NCBI RefSeq assembly: GCF_042648805.1
Contig: NZ_JBHRXZ010000016.1
Location: 62,001-126,000 of the forward strand
DNA from: Azomonas tarimensis
GTDB lineage: Bacteria; Pseudomonadota; Gammaproteobacteria; Pseudomonadales; Pseudomonadaceae
Length of the DNA: 64,000 bases
Reading direction: 5' to 3'
The translations under genes were made by a program, and so were the position numbers. Below the pieces are notes generated by a model. It was not told where the DNA came from. It searched no databases and saw nothing but the letters and a program-made list of their open reading frames with translations. This document shows positions 9,074-17,269 of this stretch, in pieces; position 1 is the first letter of the stretch; each line of letters begins with the position of its first letter.

Positions 9074-9100
9074 GGTTGTTCCTTGTTCTTGTTGTCGGGG

Positions 9101-10120
9101 TTACCAGTGGATCAGCGGCTGGCCGGCCACGGGCGAGCGGAAGCTGGGAATGCGGTTGCCCAGAAGGCTGCCGAGGTACACGGTCTTAAGGTCCGGCCCG
9201 CCAAAGGTGATGCTGGCCATCCAGGGCGCGAGCGGGCCGCGGGCGGCCTGCATGGTGGCGGGCGTCAGGGTGCCGGCATCGCGTTGGCGATAGAGCTCGG
9301 CAGTGGCCTCGGGGTTGCTGTCGTCGAGCAAGGTCAGCACCTCCCCCTCGGGGGTGATGGCAATGAGCTTGTCGGTCATGATCAGGGTCACCCAGAGGTT
9401 GCCGTGGCTGTCGAAGGCAAAGCCGTCGGGGAAGCCTTCGAGCTTGTCCGGGCCGTAGATTTCACGATCGCTCAGGGTCGCGTCGGGGCCCACGCGCAGA
9501 CGGGAGATGCAGCGGGCATTGCTCTCCACCACGTAGAGCCATTGCTCGCGCTCGTCGAAGCGGATCTCGTTGGTGCCGCGAAAACCCTCGGCGACCACGC
9601 GAATGCCCTTCTCATCGATCACGCCGATGTAACCGTCGGCCACGTCGGCGTTGATCGAGTCGGTCCAGGGCTGCATCTGGGTGGTCACGGTGAACCAGAT
9701 CCGCCCCTTCGAATCGAGCAGCGGGAAGTTGGTCTTGCCGAAGGGCTTGCCGTGCAGGTCGGCAAAGAGCACCGTCAGCTCGCCCGCCCGGCTCAGCCGC
9801 TCGATGCGGTCCAGGCCCCAGTTGCAGATGATGAAGTCGCCCTCGGGCGTCAGCGCCAGGCCGTTGGGCAGCGAGGCGTTCTGCGATTGCACGAAGCGCT
9901 GCTCGAAATCGGCCTCGCCGACGCTTGCCTCGGCCGGCGCCAGCAGTTGCTGGCCGCCGTCGGGATCGATGCGTATCACGCCGCCACGGGCATCAGCGGT
10001 CCAGAGGGTGCCGTCGCGCTGGGCGACGATGCATTCGGGGCGTTGCAGGTCGTTGCCGACGAAGCGGATGGCGTCTCGATCGACCTGCCAGCCGCGCAGG
10101 GGGTTGTCACGCATGGGCAT
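9101..10120 (-). CDS. SMP-30/gluconolactonase/LRE family protein (lactone hydrolase)
   Basis: A six-bladed beta-propeller lactonase of 339 residues. Recognisable blades are RPECIVAQRDGTLWTADARG, NGLALTPEGDFIICNWGLDR and PDGFAFDSHGNLWVTLIMTD. The asparagine/aspartate residues in them match the divalent-metal ligands of the family. Starts at 10120 or 10114 are both possible; the GAGGT signal suits the second a little better. There is no signal peptide, so it is cytoplasmic. Sitting between a Rieske ferredoxin and an FAH-family gene, it may hydrolyse a lactone formed after ring hydroxylation or cleavage rather than a sugar lactone. Confidence 0.85.
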   Translation of the reverse strand: MPMRDNPLRGWQVDRDAIRFVGNDLQRPECIVAQRDGTLWTADARGGVIRIDPDGGQQLLAPAEASVGEADFEQRFVQSQNASLPNGLALTPEGDFIICNWGLDRIERLSRAGELTVLFADLHGKPFGKTNFPLLDSKGRIWFTVTTQMQPWTDSINADVADGYIGVIDEKGIRVVAEGFRGTNEIRFDEREQWLYVVESNARCISRLRVGPDATLSDREIYGPDKLEGFPDGFAFDSHGNLWVTLIMTDKLIAITPEGEVLTLLDDSNPEATAELYRQRDAGTLTPATMQAARGPLAPWMASITFGGPDLKTVYLGSLLGNRIPSFRSPVAGQPLIHW

Positions 10121-10179
10121 ACCTCGGCCGTTTTCCGGCCCTTGTTATTGTGAATTCACGGCACTGCCCCGACGGCGGC

Positions 10180-10539
10180 TCAGGTCTCCAGCCAGATGCG
10201 CCCTTCGCCGTCCACCAGACAGGCCAGTTCGGTCAGCGACTGGCCAAGACAGGGCCCACTCACGCACAGGCCGTTCTCCGGCAGGAAACGGGCGCCGTGG
10301 GCGAAGCAGACGATGTACTCGCCGCCCGGTGTCATGAAGCGGTCCTTGCGGTACTGCATGGGCACGTTCAGGTGCGGGCAATCGTTGCGGTATACCTTCG
10401 GCCTCCCGTCCAACAGCAGTGCCAGCACCGTGTCGCGGCCCCGGTCGAACGGGTCGAAGCCACGGGCGGCACGGTCCTGCAGGTCCTGCACATCGCAGAG
10501 AAAGGTCAGCGGAGCAACTTGATTCATAAGCGCAGTCAT
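10180..10539 (-). CDS. Rieske [2Fe-2S] ferredoxin-type protein
   Basis: A stand-alone Rieske domain of 119 residues. The ligands are visible as C54-P-H56 and C78-F-A-H81, with LNVPMQYRKDRF between them. It has no membrane anchor. Such proteins carry electrons to Rieske oxygenases, or act as small accessory subunits. It is the first gene of the operon running through lactonase, FAH and dehydrogenase genes, and a LysR-type 35-bp site ends only 42 bases before its start. ATG 10539 is used; a second ATG at 10527 is possible. The adjacent VanB-type reductase already has its own plant-type 2Fe-2S domain, so this ferredoxin probably serves another oxygenase or a different step. Confidence 0.8.
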   Translation of the reverse strand: MTALMNQVAPLTFLCDVQDLQDRAARGFDPFDRGRDTVLALLLDGRPKVYRNDCPHLNVPMQYRKDRFMTPGGEYIVCFAHGARFLPENGLCVSGPCLGQSLTELACLVDGEGRIWLET

Positions 10540-10580
10540 ACGGCACTCAACGCAATCAGGGTCGCGCCGGAGCGGGGCAT

Positions 10581-10615
10581 TTGACCAATCGCTTGTTCCG
10601 ATGCGAGGTATCGCA
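10581..10615 (-). promoter_or_regulatory. LysR-type operator, copy 2 of 5, upstream of the Rieske-lactonase operon
   Basis: The plus strand starts TTGACCAATCG and ends GATGCGAGGTATCGCA, with the same length and phase as the copies at 2054 and 33492. It lies between vanB (ends 10676) and the Rieske gene. Confidence 0.65.
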
Positions 10616-10675
10616 GGAGCTGATAGCTGGTTGTGGCGGCAGAGAGGATGAAGCCCCTCCCCGCCACGGCGTTCG

Positions 10676-11626
10676 TCACAGATCCAGCACCAGCCGGGCG
10701 CTCTTCGCCCGTGAGCAGCACGGCGTGAACTGATCGTTGGCGGCCTGCTCGGCTTCAGTCATGAACAGGTCGCGGTGATCAGGCTCGCCTTCCAGCACGC
10801 GCGTCAGGCAGGTACCGCAAATGCCCTGCTCGCAGGACAGCGGCACGATGACGCCCGCCTCTCCCAGCACCTGGGCGACACTCCGGTCGGCAAGCACCTG
10901 GAACACCTGTCCGCTGCTGGCGAGCTGGACTTCGAAGCTGTCATTGCTCTCCTGGGCAACGGGCGCCGCGCCGAAATATTCCCGATGCAGATTGGCCTCC
11001 TGCCAGCCCTGCGCCCTCGCGGTGCCCAGAACATGCTCCATGAAGCCGCCGGGGCCGCAGACGTACAGATGCGCACCCTCTGCCGGCGAGGCCAGGACTG
11101 TCGGCGCATCCAGCGGCTGCCCGTCCCTGCCGTCATCGAAGTGATAATGCACCCGCTCACCAAACGAGGACTGGCGTATCCGCTCGACAAAGGCCGCCCG
11201 CTCGGCGGAGCGCGCGCAATAGTGGAGCTCGAAGTCGGCGCCCGTGTGCGCCAGGCGCTCGGCCATGCACAGGATCGGTGTAATGCCGATGCCACCGGCG
11301 AACAGCAGACTGCGCTTGGCCTCGTGCGCCAGAGGAAACAGGTTGCGCGGCTCGCTTATCTGCAGCACCGAGCCCTCGGTCAGAGCATGCATCGCCTGTG
11401 AGCCGCCACGCGAGGCCGGATCCTTCAGCACGGCGATCTGGTAGCGGTGGGACTCCTCGGGGTGATTGCACAGCGAATACTGACGAACCACGCCATCGGG
11501 CAGGTGTACATCGATATGCGCCCCGGCGCTGAAAGCCGGCAGCGGCTCGCCATCAGGGCGCACCAGCTCGAACGCGAGGATGTCCAGCGCTTCCTGCCGG
11601 CGCGAGGCGACCTGGACCCTGATCAT
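10676..11626 (-). CDS. vanB: VanB-like oxidoreductase (PDR family reductase of the O-demethylase)
   Basis: A phthalate-dioxygenase-reductase type protein of 316 residues. The N-terminal flavin domain has VRQYSLCNHPEE (FMN-binding RxYS motif, about 55). The NAD-binding middle has LLFAGGIGITPILCMAERL (about 112). The C-terminal plant-type ferredoxin has CEQGICGTCLTRVLEG plus a later cysteine in FTPCCSRA. It moves electrons from NAD(P)H to the Rieske oxygenase VanA. Its ATG overlaps the vanA stop by four bases (ATGA), which implies translational coupling. The vanillate assignment rests on the family, the pairing and the VanR operator upstream; another methoxy-aromatic is possible. Confidence 0.85.
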   Translation of the reverse strand: MIRVQVASRRQEALDILAFELVRPDGEPLPAFSAGAHIDVHLPDGVVRQYSLCNHPEESHRYQIAVLKDPASRGGSQAMHALTEGSVLQISEPRNLFPLAHEAKRSLLFAGGIGITPILCMAERLAHTGADFELHYCARSAERAAFVERIRQSSFGERVHYHFDDGRDGQPLDAPTVLASPAEGAHLYVCGPGGFMEHVLGTARAQGWQEANLHREYFGAAPVAQESNDSFEVQLASSGQVFQVLADRSVAQVLGEAGVIVPLSCEQGICGTCLTRVLEGEPDHRDLFMTEAEQAANDQFTPCCSRAKSARLVLDL

Positions 11627-12693
11627 GCCTCACCCCCGCCAACGATCCTGACGGGGGTTACCGCAGTCGCCTGCTCCTCGGCGATGAGCCGGTCGAGGAT
11701 CTTGCGCGCCTGCACGCCGCCGGCATCGATGTTCAACTTGAGCAGGTTGCGCTCGGGATAGGCCAGCAGGTTGCGCTGCTGGCGCTCGAGCATTTCGAGA
11801 TCCTCGGAGAATATCCTGCCCTGGCCCTCGCGGATCGTCTCGGTCAGGGCCTGGTCCTGTGGGTTGAAGTGGCGCGCCATGCCCCAGAAGTACCAGATGG
11901 AGGTCTCGGTCTCGGGAGTTATGAAGTCGACCACGATGCTCGACGCCTTGTGTTTCGGGTCGGCGTCGTAGCCACCGTGACCGGCATGCGCCACGCCCAC
12001 CTCGATCAGTACGTGGCTCGGCGGGGTGAAGCGGCAGATCTGCCAGCGGTCCACCGGCACGTCGTCGGCCAGGTTGTTGCCGCGCAGGGCCATTTGCCAG
12101 AACGGTGGGGGCATGATGTTTTCCATATGCCGGGCGGTGGTGACGGTAACGCCGTCCACTGTGGTCCTGGGCGCAGCCTCGTCGATCTCCTTCTGGCCGA
12201 TACTCGAGGCATGCACGTAGGTCTCATGGGTCAGATCCATGAGGTTGTCGATCATCAGCCGGTAGTCGCAGTTGATGTGGAACAGGCCGCCGCCGTAGGC
12301 CCAGTCGGGATGCTCGGCCCACTCCAGGTGGTGAATGCCGGCCGGGTCGGCCCTTTGCTGATCACCGGGCCACACCCAGATGAAGCCGTGGCGCTCCTCG
12401 ACCGCGTAAGCCTTGTTGCAGGGGAAGCCACGCACACGCTGGCCGGGCATGGAGACGGTCTTGCCGTCACAGCCCATGACCAGGCCGTGATAGCCGCAGA
12501 CCAGATTGCCGTCCTCGACATAGCCCAGCGACAGCGGCGCGCCACGGTGGGGGCAGAAATCTTCGACGGCGGCGACCCGCCCTTCAGCGCCACGATAGAA
12601 GACGATCCGTTCGCCGCAGATCATCCGACCCAGGGGTTTCTCGGCGATCTCGTCGGGGGTGCAGGCAACATACCAGGCATTCTTGGGGAACAT
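11623..12693 (-). CDS. vanA: VanA-like Rieske oxygenase (vanillate O-demethylase large subunit)
   Basis: A Rieske non-heme iron oxygenase of 356 residues. The N-terminal Rieske ligands are C47-P-H49 and C66-G-Y-H69. The catalytic domain contains DNLMDLTHETYVH, with the bridging aspartate and the two iron histidines at about 155-165, and the C-terminal carboxylate that completes the site. ATG 12693 has AGGAGG seven bases upstream; the longer frame is rejected. VanA enzymes convert a methoxy group to a hydroxyl and formaldehyde, turning vanillate into protocatechuate. It is the first gene of the vanAB operon, divergent from vanR, with the palindrome ATTGGATCCAAT between them. Confidence 0.88.
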   Translation of the reverse strand: MFPKNAWYVACTPDEIAEKPLGRMICGERIVFYRGAEGRVAAVEDFCPHRGAPLSLGYVEDGNLVCGYHGLVMGCDGKTVSMPGQRVRGFPCNKAYAVEERHGFIWVWPGDQQRADPAGIHHLEWAEHPDWAYGGGLFHINCDYRLMIDNLMDLTHETYVHASSIGQKEIDEAAPRTTVDGVTVTTARHMENIMPPPFWQMALRGNNLADDVPVDRWQICRFTPPSHVLIEVGVAHAGHGGYDADPKHKASSIVVDFITPETETSIWYFWGMARHFNPQDQALTETIREGQGRIFSEDLEMLERQQRNLLAYPERNLLKLNIDAGGVQARKILDRLIAEEQATAVTPVRIVGGGEA

Positions 12694-12723
12694 CGCGGCC
12701 TCCTGTGGGGCGTTTTTGTATTT

Positions 12724-12735
12724 ATTGGATCCAAT
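12724..12735. promoter_or_regulatory. VanR operator (VanO) between vanA and vanR
   Basis: The perfect 12-bp palindrome ATTGGATCCAAT equals the published Caulobacter VanR operator. It lies 30 bases before the vanA start and 109 before vanR, placed to repress vanAB in the absence of vanillate. Confidence 0.85.
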
Positions 12736-12844
12736 GAAATACCTGGCGAGGCATGCCGTCAACGGGCCAAACGCATTTTTCGAAACCAGCGGGACGCGGG
12801 GATAGACGTAGAATGGGGCTTTGTCCTGCAGCAGACCCCACGCC

Positions 12845-13546
12845 ATGAGCAAACCCGGCCAGCATGTCCTGATCACCCTGCGCAAGATGATCGCCTCGGG
12901 CGAACTCCCCGCCGGGGAGCGCCTCGCCGAGATCCCGACCGCCGAGGCGCTGGGCGTCTCGCGCACGCCGGTACGCATCGCCTTTCGCACGCTCGAGCAG
13001 GAAGGCCTGCTCAGCAAGGCCGGCGCCCGAGGCTATGTGGTGCGCGCTGTCAGTGCCGACGAAATCGCCGGTGCGGTGGAGATCCGCGGCGTGCTGGAAG
13101 GACTGGCGGCACGTCAGGCGGCCGAGCGCGGCCTGTCCTCGGCCACGCGCGCCGCGCTGCAGGAGTGCCTGGATCAGGGCGACGCGCTGTTCGCCAAGGG
13201 CTATGTGACCGAAGAGGACCTGGAGGTCTATCACGACCTCAACCTGCGCTTTCACCAGCTTCTGCTGGCGGCCAGCGGCAATCCGGCGATCGCCGAGACC
13301 CTGGCCAGGCATGCGGCGCTGCCGTTCGCCTCGGTCAGTGCGCTGGCGGTGAACCTCAACGACCTGGCCCGCGAATACCGCCGCTTCAATTTTGCGCACA
13401 TGCAGCACCACACCGTGGTCGACGCCCTGGTACACGGCCAGGGCGCACGCGCCGAATCGATCATGCGCGAGCACGCCAATGTCACCCTGCGCTACCGGGA
13501 AATGCTCAGCGACACCGGGAGCGATGTGACCATCCTGCGGAAGTGA
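12845..13546 (+). CDS. vanR: GntR/FadR-type repressor VanR
   Basis: A GntR-family regulator of 233 residues. The N-terminal winged helix covers residues 8-75 (LRKMIASGELPAGERLAEIPTAE is the family opening, then SRTPVRIAFRTLEQEGLL). An FCD effector domain follows (about 85-215), with the metal or ligand histidine pattern HDLNLRFHQLLLAASGNPAI. The divergent vanAB genes and two copies of the VanR palindrome nearby support the VanR call. Vanillate binding is expected to release repression. ATG 12845 is preferred over an earlier codon at 12821, since family alignments begin near this residue. One operator copy lies downstream of the gene. Confidence 0.85.
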   Translation: MSKPGQHVLITLRKMIASGELPAGERLAEIPTAEALGVSRTPVRIAFRTLEQEGLLSKAGARGYVVRAVSADEIAGAVEIRGVLEGLAARQAAERGLSSATRAALQECLDQGDALFAKGYVTEEDLEVYHDLNLRFHQLLLAASGNPAIAETLARHAALPFASVSALAVNLNDLAREYRRFNFAHMQHHTVVDALVHGQGARAESIMREHANVTLRYREMLSDTGSDVTILRK

Positions 13547-13589
13547 AGCGGTCGTTACCGGAGGGGCGTTGTGCTTTCGCCCCTGGATA

Positions 13590-13601
13590 ATTGGATCCAA
13601 A
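13590..13601. promoter_or_regulatory. Second VanR palindrome, downstream of vanR
   Basis: ATTGGATCCAAA repeats 11 of 12 bases of the operator at 12724. It lies 44 bases after the vanR stop and 43 bases before the end of the convergent LysR gene, where no start of transcription is expected. Confidence 0.6.
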
Positions 13602-13643
13602 TGCTGGGCGAAAGGACGCGGACCGACGGCTCGAACACCCGGT

Positions 13644-14540
13644 CTACCGGCAGATGCCGGCCGCGGCCTGCTCGGCGAGCACTTCGGCCATTGCCCGGGC
13701 CGCGCGGGACAGCGGACGCGCCCCGTGCCGAATCAGCCCCACCCGACGCTCGATGCGAGGCCCCTCCAGCGCCAGCACGGCGGCGCCTTGCTCCGTCATG
13801 GGCGCCGTACAGAGCGCCGGAACGATGCTGACGCCGAGTCCGCTGGCCACCATACGGCCCACGGTGACCAGCTGATGACACTCGAAGGCGACAGGCGTGG
13901 CCAGCCCCTCCCGCGCCAGTTCGCGCTCGATCAGCAGGCGTACCGCGGAGGGGCGCTGCAGGGTGATGAAGGGCTCGGCGAGCAGTTCGCGGCCGCTGAT
14001 CCGGGAGCGCGCCGCCAGCGGTGACTCGCCCGGCACGACCGCGACGAAGCGGTCGAGAAACAGCGGCTCGAACTGCAGGCCCTCCTCCGCTTCCGGCTCA
14101 AAGCCGATGCCCAGCTCCACCCGATGGTCGCGCACCATTTCCTGGACCTGCTCGTTGACCACGTCATGCACTGCCACGTTGACCCGCGGATGGCGCTCGC
14201 GAAACACCCGCAGCGCCGCCGGCAGACAGTTGCCGGCGAAGGACGGCATGGCCGCCAGCAGCACCTTGCCCATCTGCAGGGAGAAATGCTGGCTGAGCAG
14301 CTCCTCGGTATTGTCCCAGTCCGCCAGCAGCCGCCGCGCCAGCGGCACCAGCAATTCACCTTCCGGCGTCAGCCGCACGCTGCGGGTGGTGCGCGTCAGC
14401 AGCGGCCCGCCGAGGGACTGCTCAAGCCCCTTGATCGACAGGCTCAGCGCCGGCTGGGAAAGATGCACGCGGTTCGCCGCCTCGGCGAAGCTCAGGGTGT
14501 CGGCGAGCGCAAGGAAGGCACGGAGCTGGCGAACATTCAT
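13644..14540 (-). CDS. LysR-family transcriptional regulator of the adjacent CoA-transferase operon
   Basis: A LysR-type regulator of 298 residues. The N-terminal winged helix (1-60) reads MNVRQLRAFLALADTLSFAE, then NRVHLSQPALSLSIKGLEQSLG. The periplasmic-binding-like effector domain follows (90-295), with the dimer strand VLLAAMPSFAGNCLPAALR. It is divergent from a CoA-transferase pair and a thiolase, 115 bases apart, the usual LysR arrangement. In P. aeruginosa a LysR gene (dhcR) sits likewise before dhcA-dhcB-atoB for dehydrocarnitine use, a possible parallel recalled from the family. An imperfect inverted repeat (ATCAGG, 13 bases, CCTGAT) lies at 14607-14631. Confidence 0.85.
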   Translation of the reverse strand: MNVRQLRAFLALADTLSFAEAANRVHLSQPALSLSIKGLEQSLGGPLLTRTTRSVRLTPEGELLVPLARRLLADWDNTEELLSQHFSLQMGKVLLAAMPSFAGNCLPAALRVFRERHPRVNVAVHDVVNEQVQEMVRDHRVELGIGFEPEAEEGLQFEPLFLDRFVAVVPGESPLAARSRISGRELLAEPFITLQRPSAVRLLIERELAREGLATPVAFECHQLVTVGRMVASGLGVSIVPALCTAPMTEQGAAVLALEGPRIERRVGLIRHGARPLSRAARAMAEVLAEQAAAGICR

Positions 14541-14655
14541 AAGATATCCAAATCAATCGATGGCAAATTCAAAATTAACAAATAAGCCTGCTGCTGCGAA
14601 GCTGACATCAGGTGCAGATGCACTGCCTGATCAACACGCACAAGAGGCCGAGCCA

Positions 14656-15354
14656 ATGGCAGGACTGGATAAGCGAGTCGCCTCCTACGAGGAGGCGCTG
14701 GAAGGACTGAGCGACAACATGACCGTACTGGCCGGAGGCTTCGGCTTGTGCGGCATCCCGGAAAACCTCATCGCGGAAATCCGCCGACGCGGGGTCAAGG
14801 GGCTCACGGTCGTCTCCAACAACTGCGGCGTGGATGGCTTCGGCCTTGGCGTGCTGCTCGAGGAGAGGCAGATCAGCCGGATGATCGCCTCCTATGTTGG
14901 CGAGAATGCACTGTTCGAGCGCCAGTTGCTCGACGGCGAGCTTGAAGTGGAACTGACGCCCCAGGGCACCCTCGCCGAGCGGATGCGCGCTGCCGGTGCC
15001 GGCATCCCCGCTTTCTACACCGCGACCGGCTACGGCACGCCGGTGGCCGAAGGCAAGGAGGTCCGCGAATTCAACGGACGGCATTACATCCTCGAGCAGG
15101 CGCTGCCCGGCGACTTTGCCATCGTCAAAGGCTGGAAGGCCGACCGTTTCGGCAACGTGATCTACCGCCACACCGCGCAGAACTTCAATCCGCTGGCGGC
15201 CATGGCCGGGCGCATCACCGTGGTGGAAGTGGAAGAGATCGTCGAGCCCGGCGAACTCGAACCGAGCCAGATCCACACCCCGGGTATCTACGTGGACCGA
15301 ATCATCCAGGGCACCTTCGAGAAGCGCATCGAAAAGCGCACCTTGCGCGGCTGA
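14656..15354 (+). CDS. 3-oxoacid CoA-transferase subunit A
   Basis: A family I CoA-transferase alpha subunit of 232 residues. The CoA-binding glycine motif GGFGLCGIPENLI is present at about 30, followed by LTVVSNNCGVDGFGLGVLL and ATGYGTPVAEGKE. The family matches succinyl-CoA:acetoacetate/3-oxoacid transferases (ScoA/AtoD), and in Pseudomonas also the dehydrocarnitine transferase DhcA. ATG 14656 is used; the upstream frame that includes it is only the antisense of the LysR gene. Gene order is A, B, thiolase with short gaps, a complete operon that activates a 3-keto acid and splits it to acetyl-CoA. Substrate preference (acetoacetate, dehydrocarnitine, other) cannot be read from the sequence. 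Confidence 0.88.
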   Translation: MAGLDKRVASYEEALEGLSDNMTVLAGGFGLCGIPENLIAEIRRRGVKGLTVVSNNCGVDGFGLGVLLEERQISRMIASYVGENALFERQLLDGELEVELTPQGTLAERMRAAGAGIPAFYTATGYGTPVAEGKEVREFNGRHYILEQALPGDFAIVKGWKADRFGNVIYRHTAQNFNPLAAMAGRITVVEVEEIVEPGELEPSQIHTPGIYVDRIIQGTFEKRIEKRTLRG

Positions 15355-15371
15355 GAACAGGAGGCACGAAC

Positions 15372-16031
15372 ATGGCACTGACCCGTGAACAAATGGCCCA
15401 GCGCGTTGCGCAGGAGCTGCAGGACGGCTACTACGTGAACCTCGGGATCGGCATCCCCACGCTGGTAGCCAACTACGTGCCCGAGGGCATCGACGTGATG
15501 CTGCAGTCGGAGAATGGCCTGCTCGGCATGGGCGAGTTTCCCACCGAGGCCGAGCTGGACGCCGACATGATCAACGCCGGCAAACAGACCGTCACCGCCC
15601 GCCCCGGCGCCTCCATCTTCGATTCGGCCGAATCCTTCGCCATGATCCGCGGCGGTCACGTCGACCTCACGGTGCTCGGCGCCTTCGAGGTGGACGTTGA
15701 AGGCAACATTGCCTCCTGGATGATCCCCGGCAAGCTGGTCAAGGGCATGGGCGGGGCGATGGATCTGGTCGCCGGGGCGGAAAACATCATTGCGCTGATG
15801 ACCCACGCCTCCCGCGACGGCGAGTCCAAACTGCTGCCGCGCTGCACCCTGCCCCTGACCGGCGCCGGCTGCATCCGCCGCGTACTCACCGACCTGGCCT
15901 ACCTGGAAATCGAAAACGGCGCCTTCGTGTTGAAGGAGCGCGCCCCGGGCGTCAGCATCGAGGAAATCGTCGCCAGGACCGCTGGCGAGCTGGTCGTGCC
16001 GGAGCATGTTCCGGAAATGCGCTTCGTCTGA
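15372..16031 (+). CDS. 3-oxoacid CoA-transferase subunit B
   Basis: The beta subunit, 219 residues, that supplies the catalytic glutamate: it lies in VMLQSENGLLGMG at about 50. The N-terminal segment VNLGIGIPTLVANYVPEG is the family signature. C-terminal strands (CTLPLTGAGCIRRVLTDLAYLEI) are complete. It follows subunit A by 17 bases and shares its GGAG-type translation signal. The pair should form an alpha2-beta2 enzyme moving CoA from succinyl-CoA or acetyl-CoA to a 3-keto acid. Confidence 0.9.
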   Translation: MALTREQMAQRVAQELQDGYYVNLGIGIPTLVANYVPEGIDVMLQSENGLLGMGEFPTEAELDADMINAGKQTVTARPGASIFDSAESFAMIRGGHVDLTVLGAFEVDVEGNIASWMIPGKLVKGMGGAMDLVAGAENIIALMTHASRDGESKLLPRCTLPLTGAGCIRRVLTDLAYLEIENGAFVLKERAPGVSIEEIVARTAGELVVPEHVPEMRFV

Positions 16032-16075
16032 TGCCAACCCGGCCAGCCGCCCGTGGCTGGCCATGGAGAACACCG

Positions 16076-17257
16076 ATGCAAGAAGTCGTTATCGTCGCTG
16101 CCACCCGCACCGCCATCGGCAGCTTTCAGGGCGCCCTGGCCGGGCTGCCCGCCGCGGAGCTGGGAGCGCTGGTCATTCGCGCGCTGCTCGAACGCAGCGG
16201 CCTGGATCCGGCCGAAGTGGATGAGGTCATCCTCGGCCAGGTGCTCACCGCCGGTGCCGGACAGAACCCGGCCCGCCAGGCTGCCATCCGTGCCGGCCTG
16301 CCCCATGCCGTGCCGGCCATGACCCTGAACAAGGTCTGCGGCTCCGGCCTCAAGGCGGTTCACCTGGCCGCCCAGGCGATCCGCTGCGGCGACGCCGAAG
16401 CCATCATCGCCGGTGGCCAGGAGAACATGAGCCTCGCCCCCTATGTGATGCCGGGCGCCCGCACCGGCCTGCGCATGGGCCATGCGCCGATGATCGACAG
16501 CATGATCAGCGATGGGCTGTGGGATGCCTTCCACGACTATCACATGGGCACTACCGCGGAGAATCTGGCCGAGAAGTACGGCATCAGCCGCGAAGCCCAG
16601 GACGCCTTTGCCGCCGCCTCCCAGCAGAAGGCCGCTGCCGCCATCGAGGCCGGCCGCTTCCGCGACGAGATCACCCCGGTGCCGGTGCCCCAGCGCAAGG
16701 GCGATCCGCTGCTGTTCGACACCGACGAACAGCCCCGCCCCGGTACCAGCGCCGACGCCCTGGCCAAGCTGCGCCCGGCCTTCAGCAAGACCGGCAGCGT
16801 CACCGCCGGCAACGCCTCCAGCCTCAACGACGGCGCCGCCGCGGTGCTTCTGATGAGCGCGGAAAAGGCCAGGCGTCTCGGTCTCCCGGTACTGGCCCGC
16901 ATCAAGGCCTACGCCAGCGCCGGGGTGGACCCGTCGGTCATGGGCATCGGCCCGGTCCATGCCACCCGCCGCTGCCTGGACAAGGCCGGCTGGACGCTGG
17001 ACGAACTGGACCTGATCGAAGCCAACGAAGCTTTTGCCGTGCAGGCGCTGTCGGTGGGCCAGGAGCTGGGCTGGGATACGGCGAAGGTCAACGTCAACGG
17101 CGGCGCCATCGCCCTCGGCCACCCCATCGGCGCCTCCGGCTGCCGCGTGCTGGTGACCCTGCTGCACGAGATGATCCGTCGGGACGCGAAAAAGGGTCTG
17201 GCGACACTGTGCATCGGCGGTGGCCAAGGCGTGGCGTTGGCGGTCGAGCGGGAGTGA
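16076..17257 (+). CDS. Acetyl-CoA C-acetyltransferase (thiolase)
   Basis: A biosynthetic/degradative thiolase of 393 residues, the normal family length. The active nucleophile cysteine is in NKVCGSGLKAVHLA (about 88). The histidine is in VNVNGGAIALGHPIGASG (about 350), and the second cysteine in LATLCIGGGQG (about 380). The start at 16076 is chosen because GGAGA precedes it and the protein begins MQEVVIVAATRTAIG as in AtoB/PhaA; an upstream in-frame ATG at 16031 overlaps the previous stop and adds unrelated sequence. It cleaves acetoacetyl-CoA to two acetyl-CoA and completes the operon with the CoA-transferase. Confidence 0.92.
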   Translation: MQEVVIVAATRTAIGSFQGALAGLPAAELGALVIRALLERSGLDPAEVDEVILGQVLTAGAGQNPARQAAIRAGLPHAVPAMTLNKVCGSGLKAVHLAAQAIRCGDAEAIIAGGQENMSLAPYVMPGARTGLRMGHAPMIDSMISDGLWDAFHDYHMGTTAENLAEKYGISREAQDAFAAASQQKAAAAIEAGRFRDEITPVPVPQRKGDPLLFDTDEQPRPGTSADALAKLRPAFSKTGSVTAGNASSLNDGAAAVLLMSAEKARRLGLPVLARIKAYASAGVDPSVMGIGPVHATRRCLDKAGWTLDELDLIEANEAFAVQALSVGQELGWDTAKVNVNGGAIALGHPIGASGCRVLVTLLHEMIRRDAKKGLATLCIGGGQGVALAVERE

Positions 17258-17269
17258 GGCCAAAAAACC

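Noticed and set aside
7802..10153. A 783-codon open frame on the plus strand
   Set aside because: It is antisense to the epimerase, FAH and lactonase genes, which have clear motifs. The translation is rich in Ala, Gly, His and Gln without any domain, as is common opposite GC-rich genes.
10640..10675. GTGGCGG/CCGCCAC as terminator of vanB
   Set aside because: The stem is 7 bp with a loop of about 21 bases and no T run.
11869..13590. A 573-codon open frame crossing vanA and vanR
   Set aside because: Opposite strand of vanA and a different frame of vanR; it runs through the VanR operator region and has no domain.
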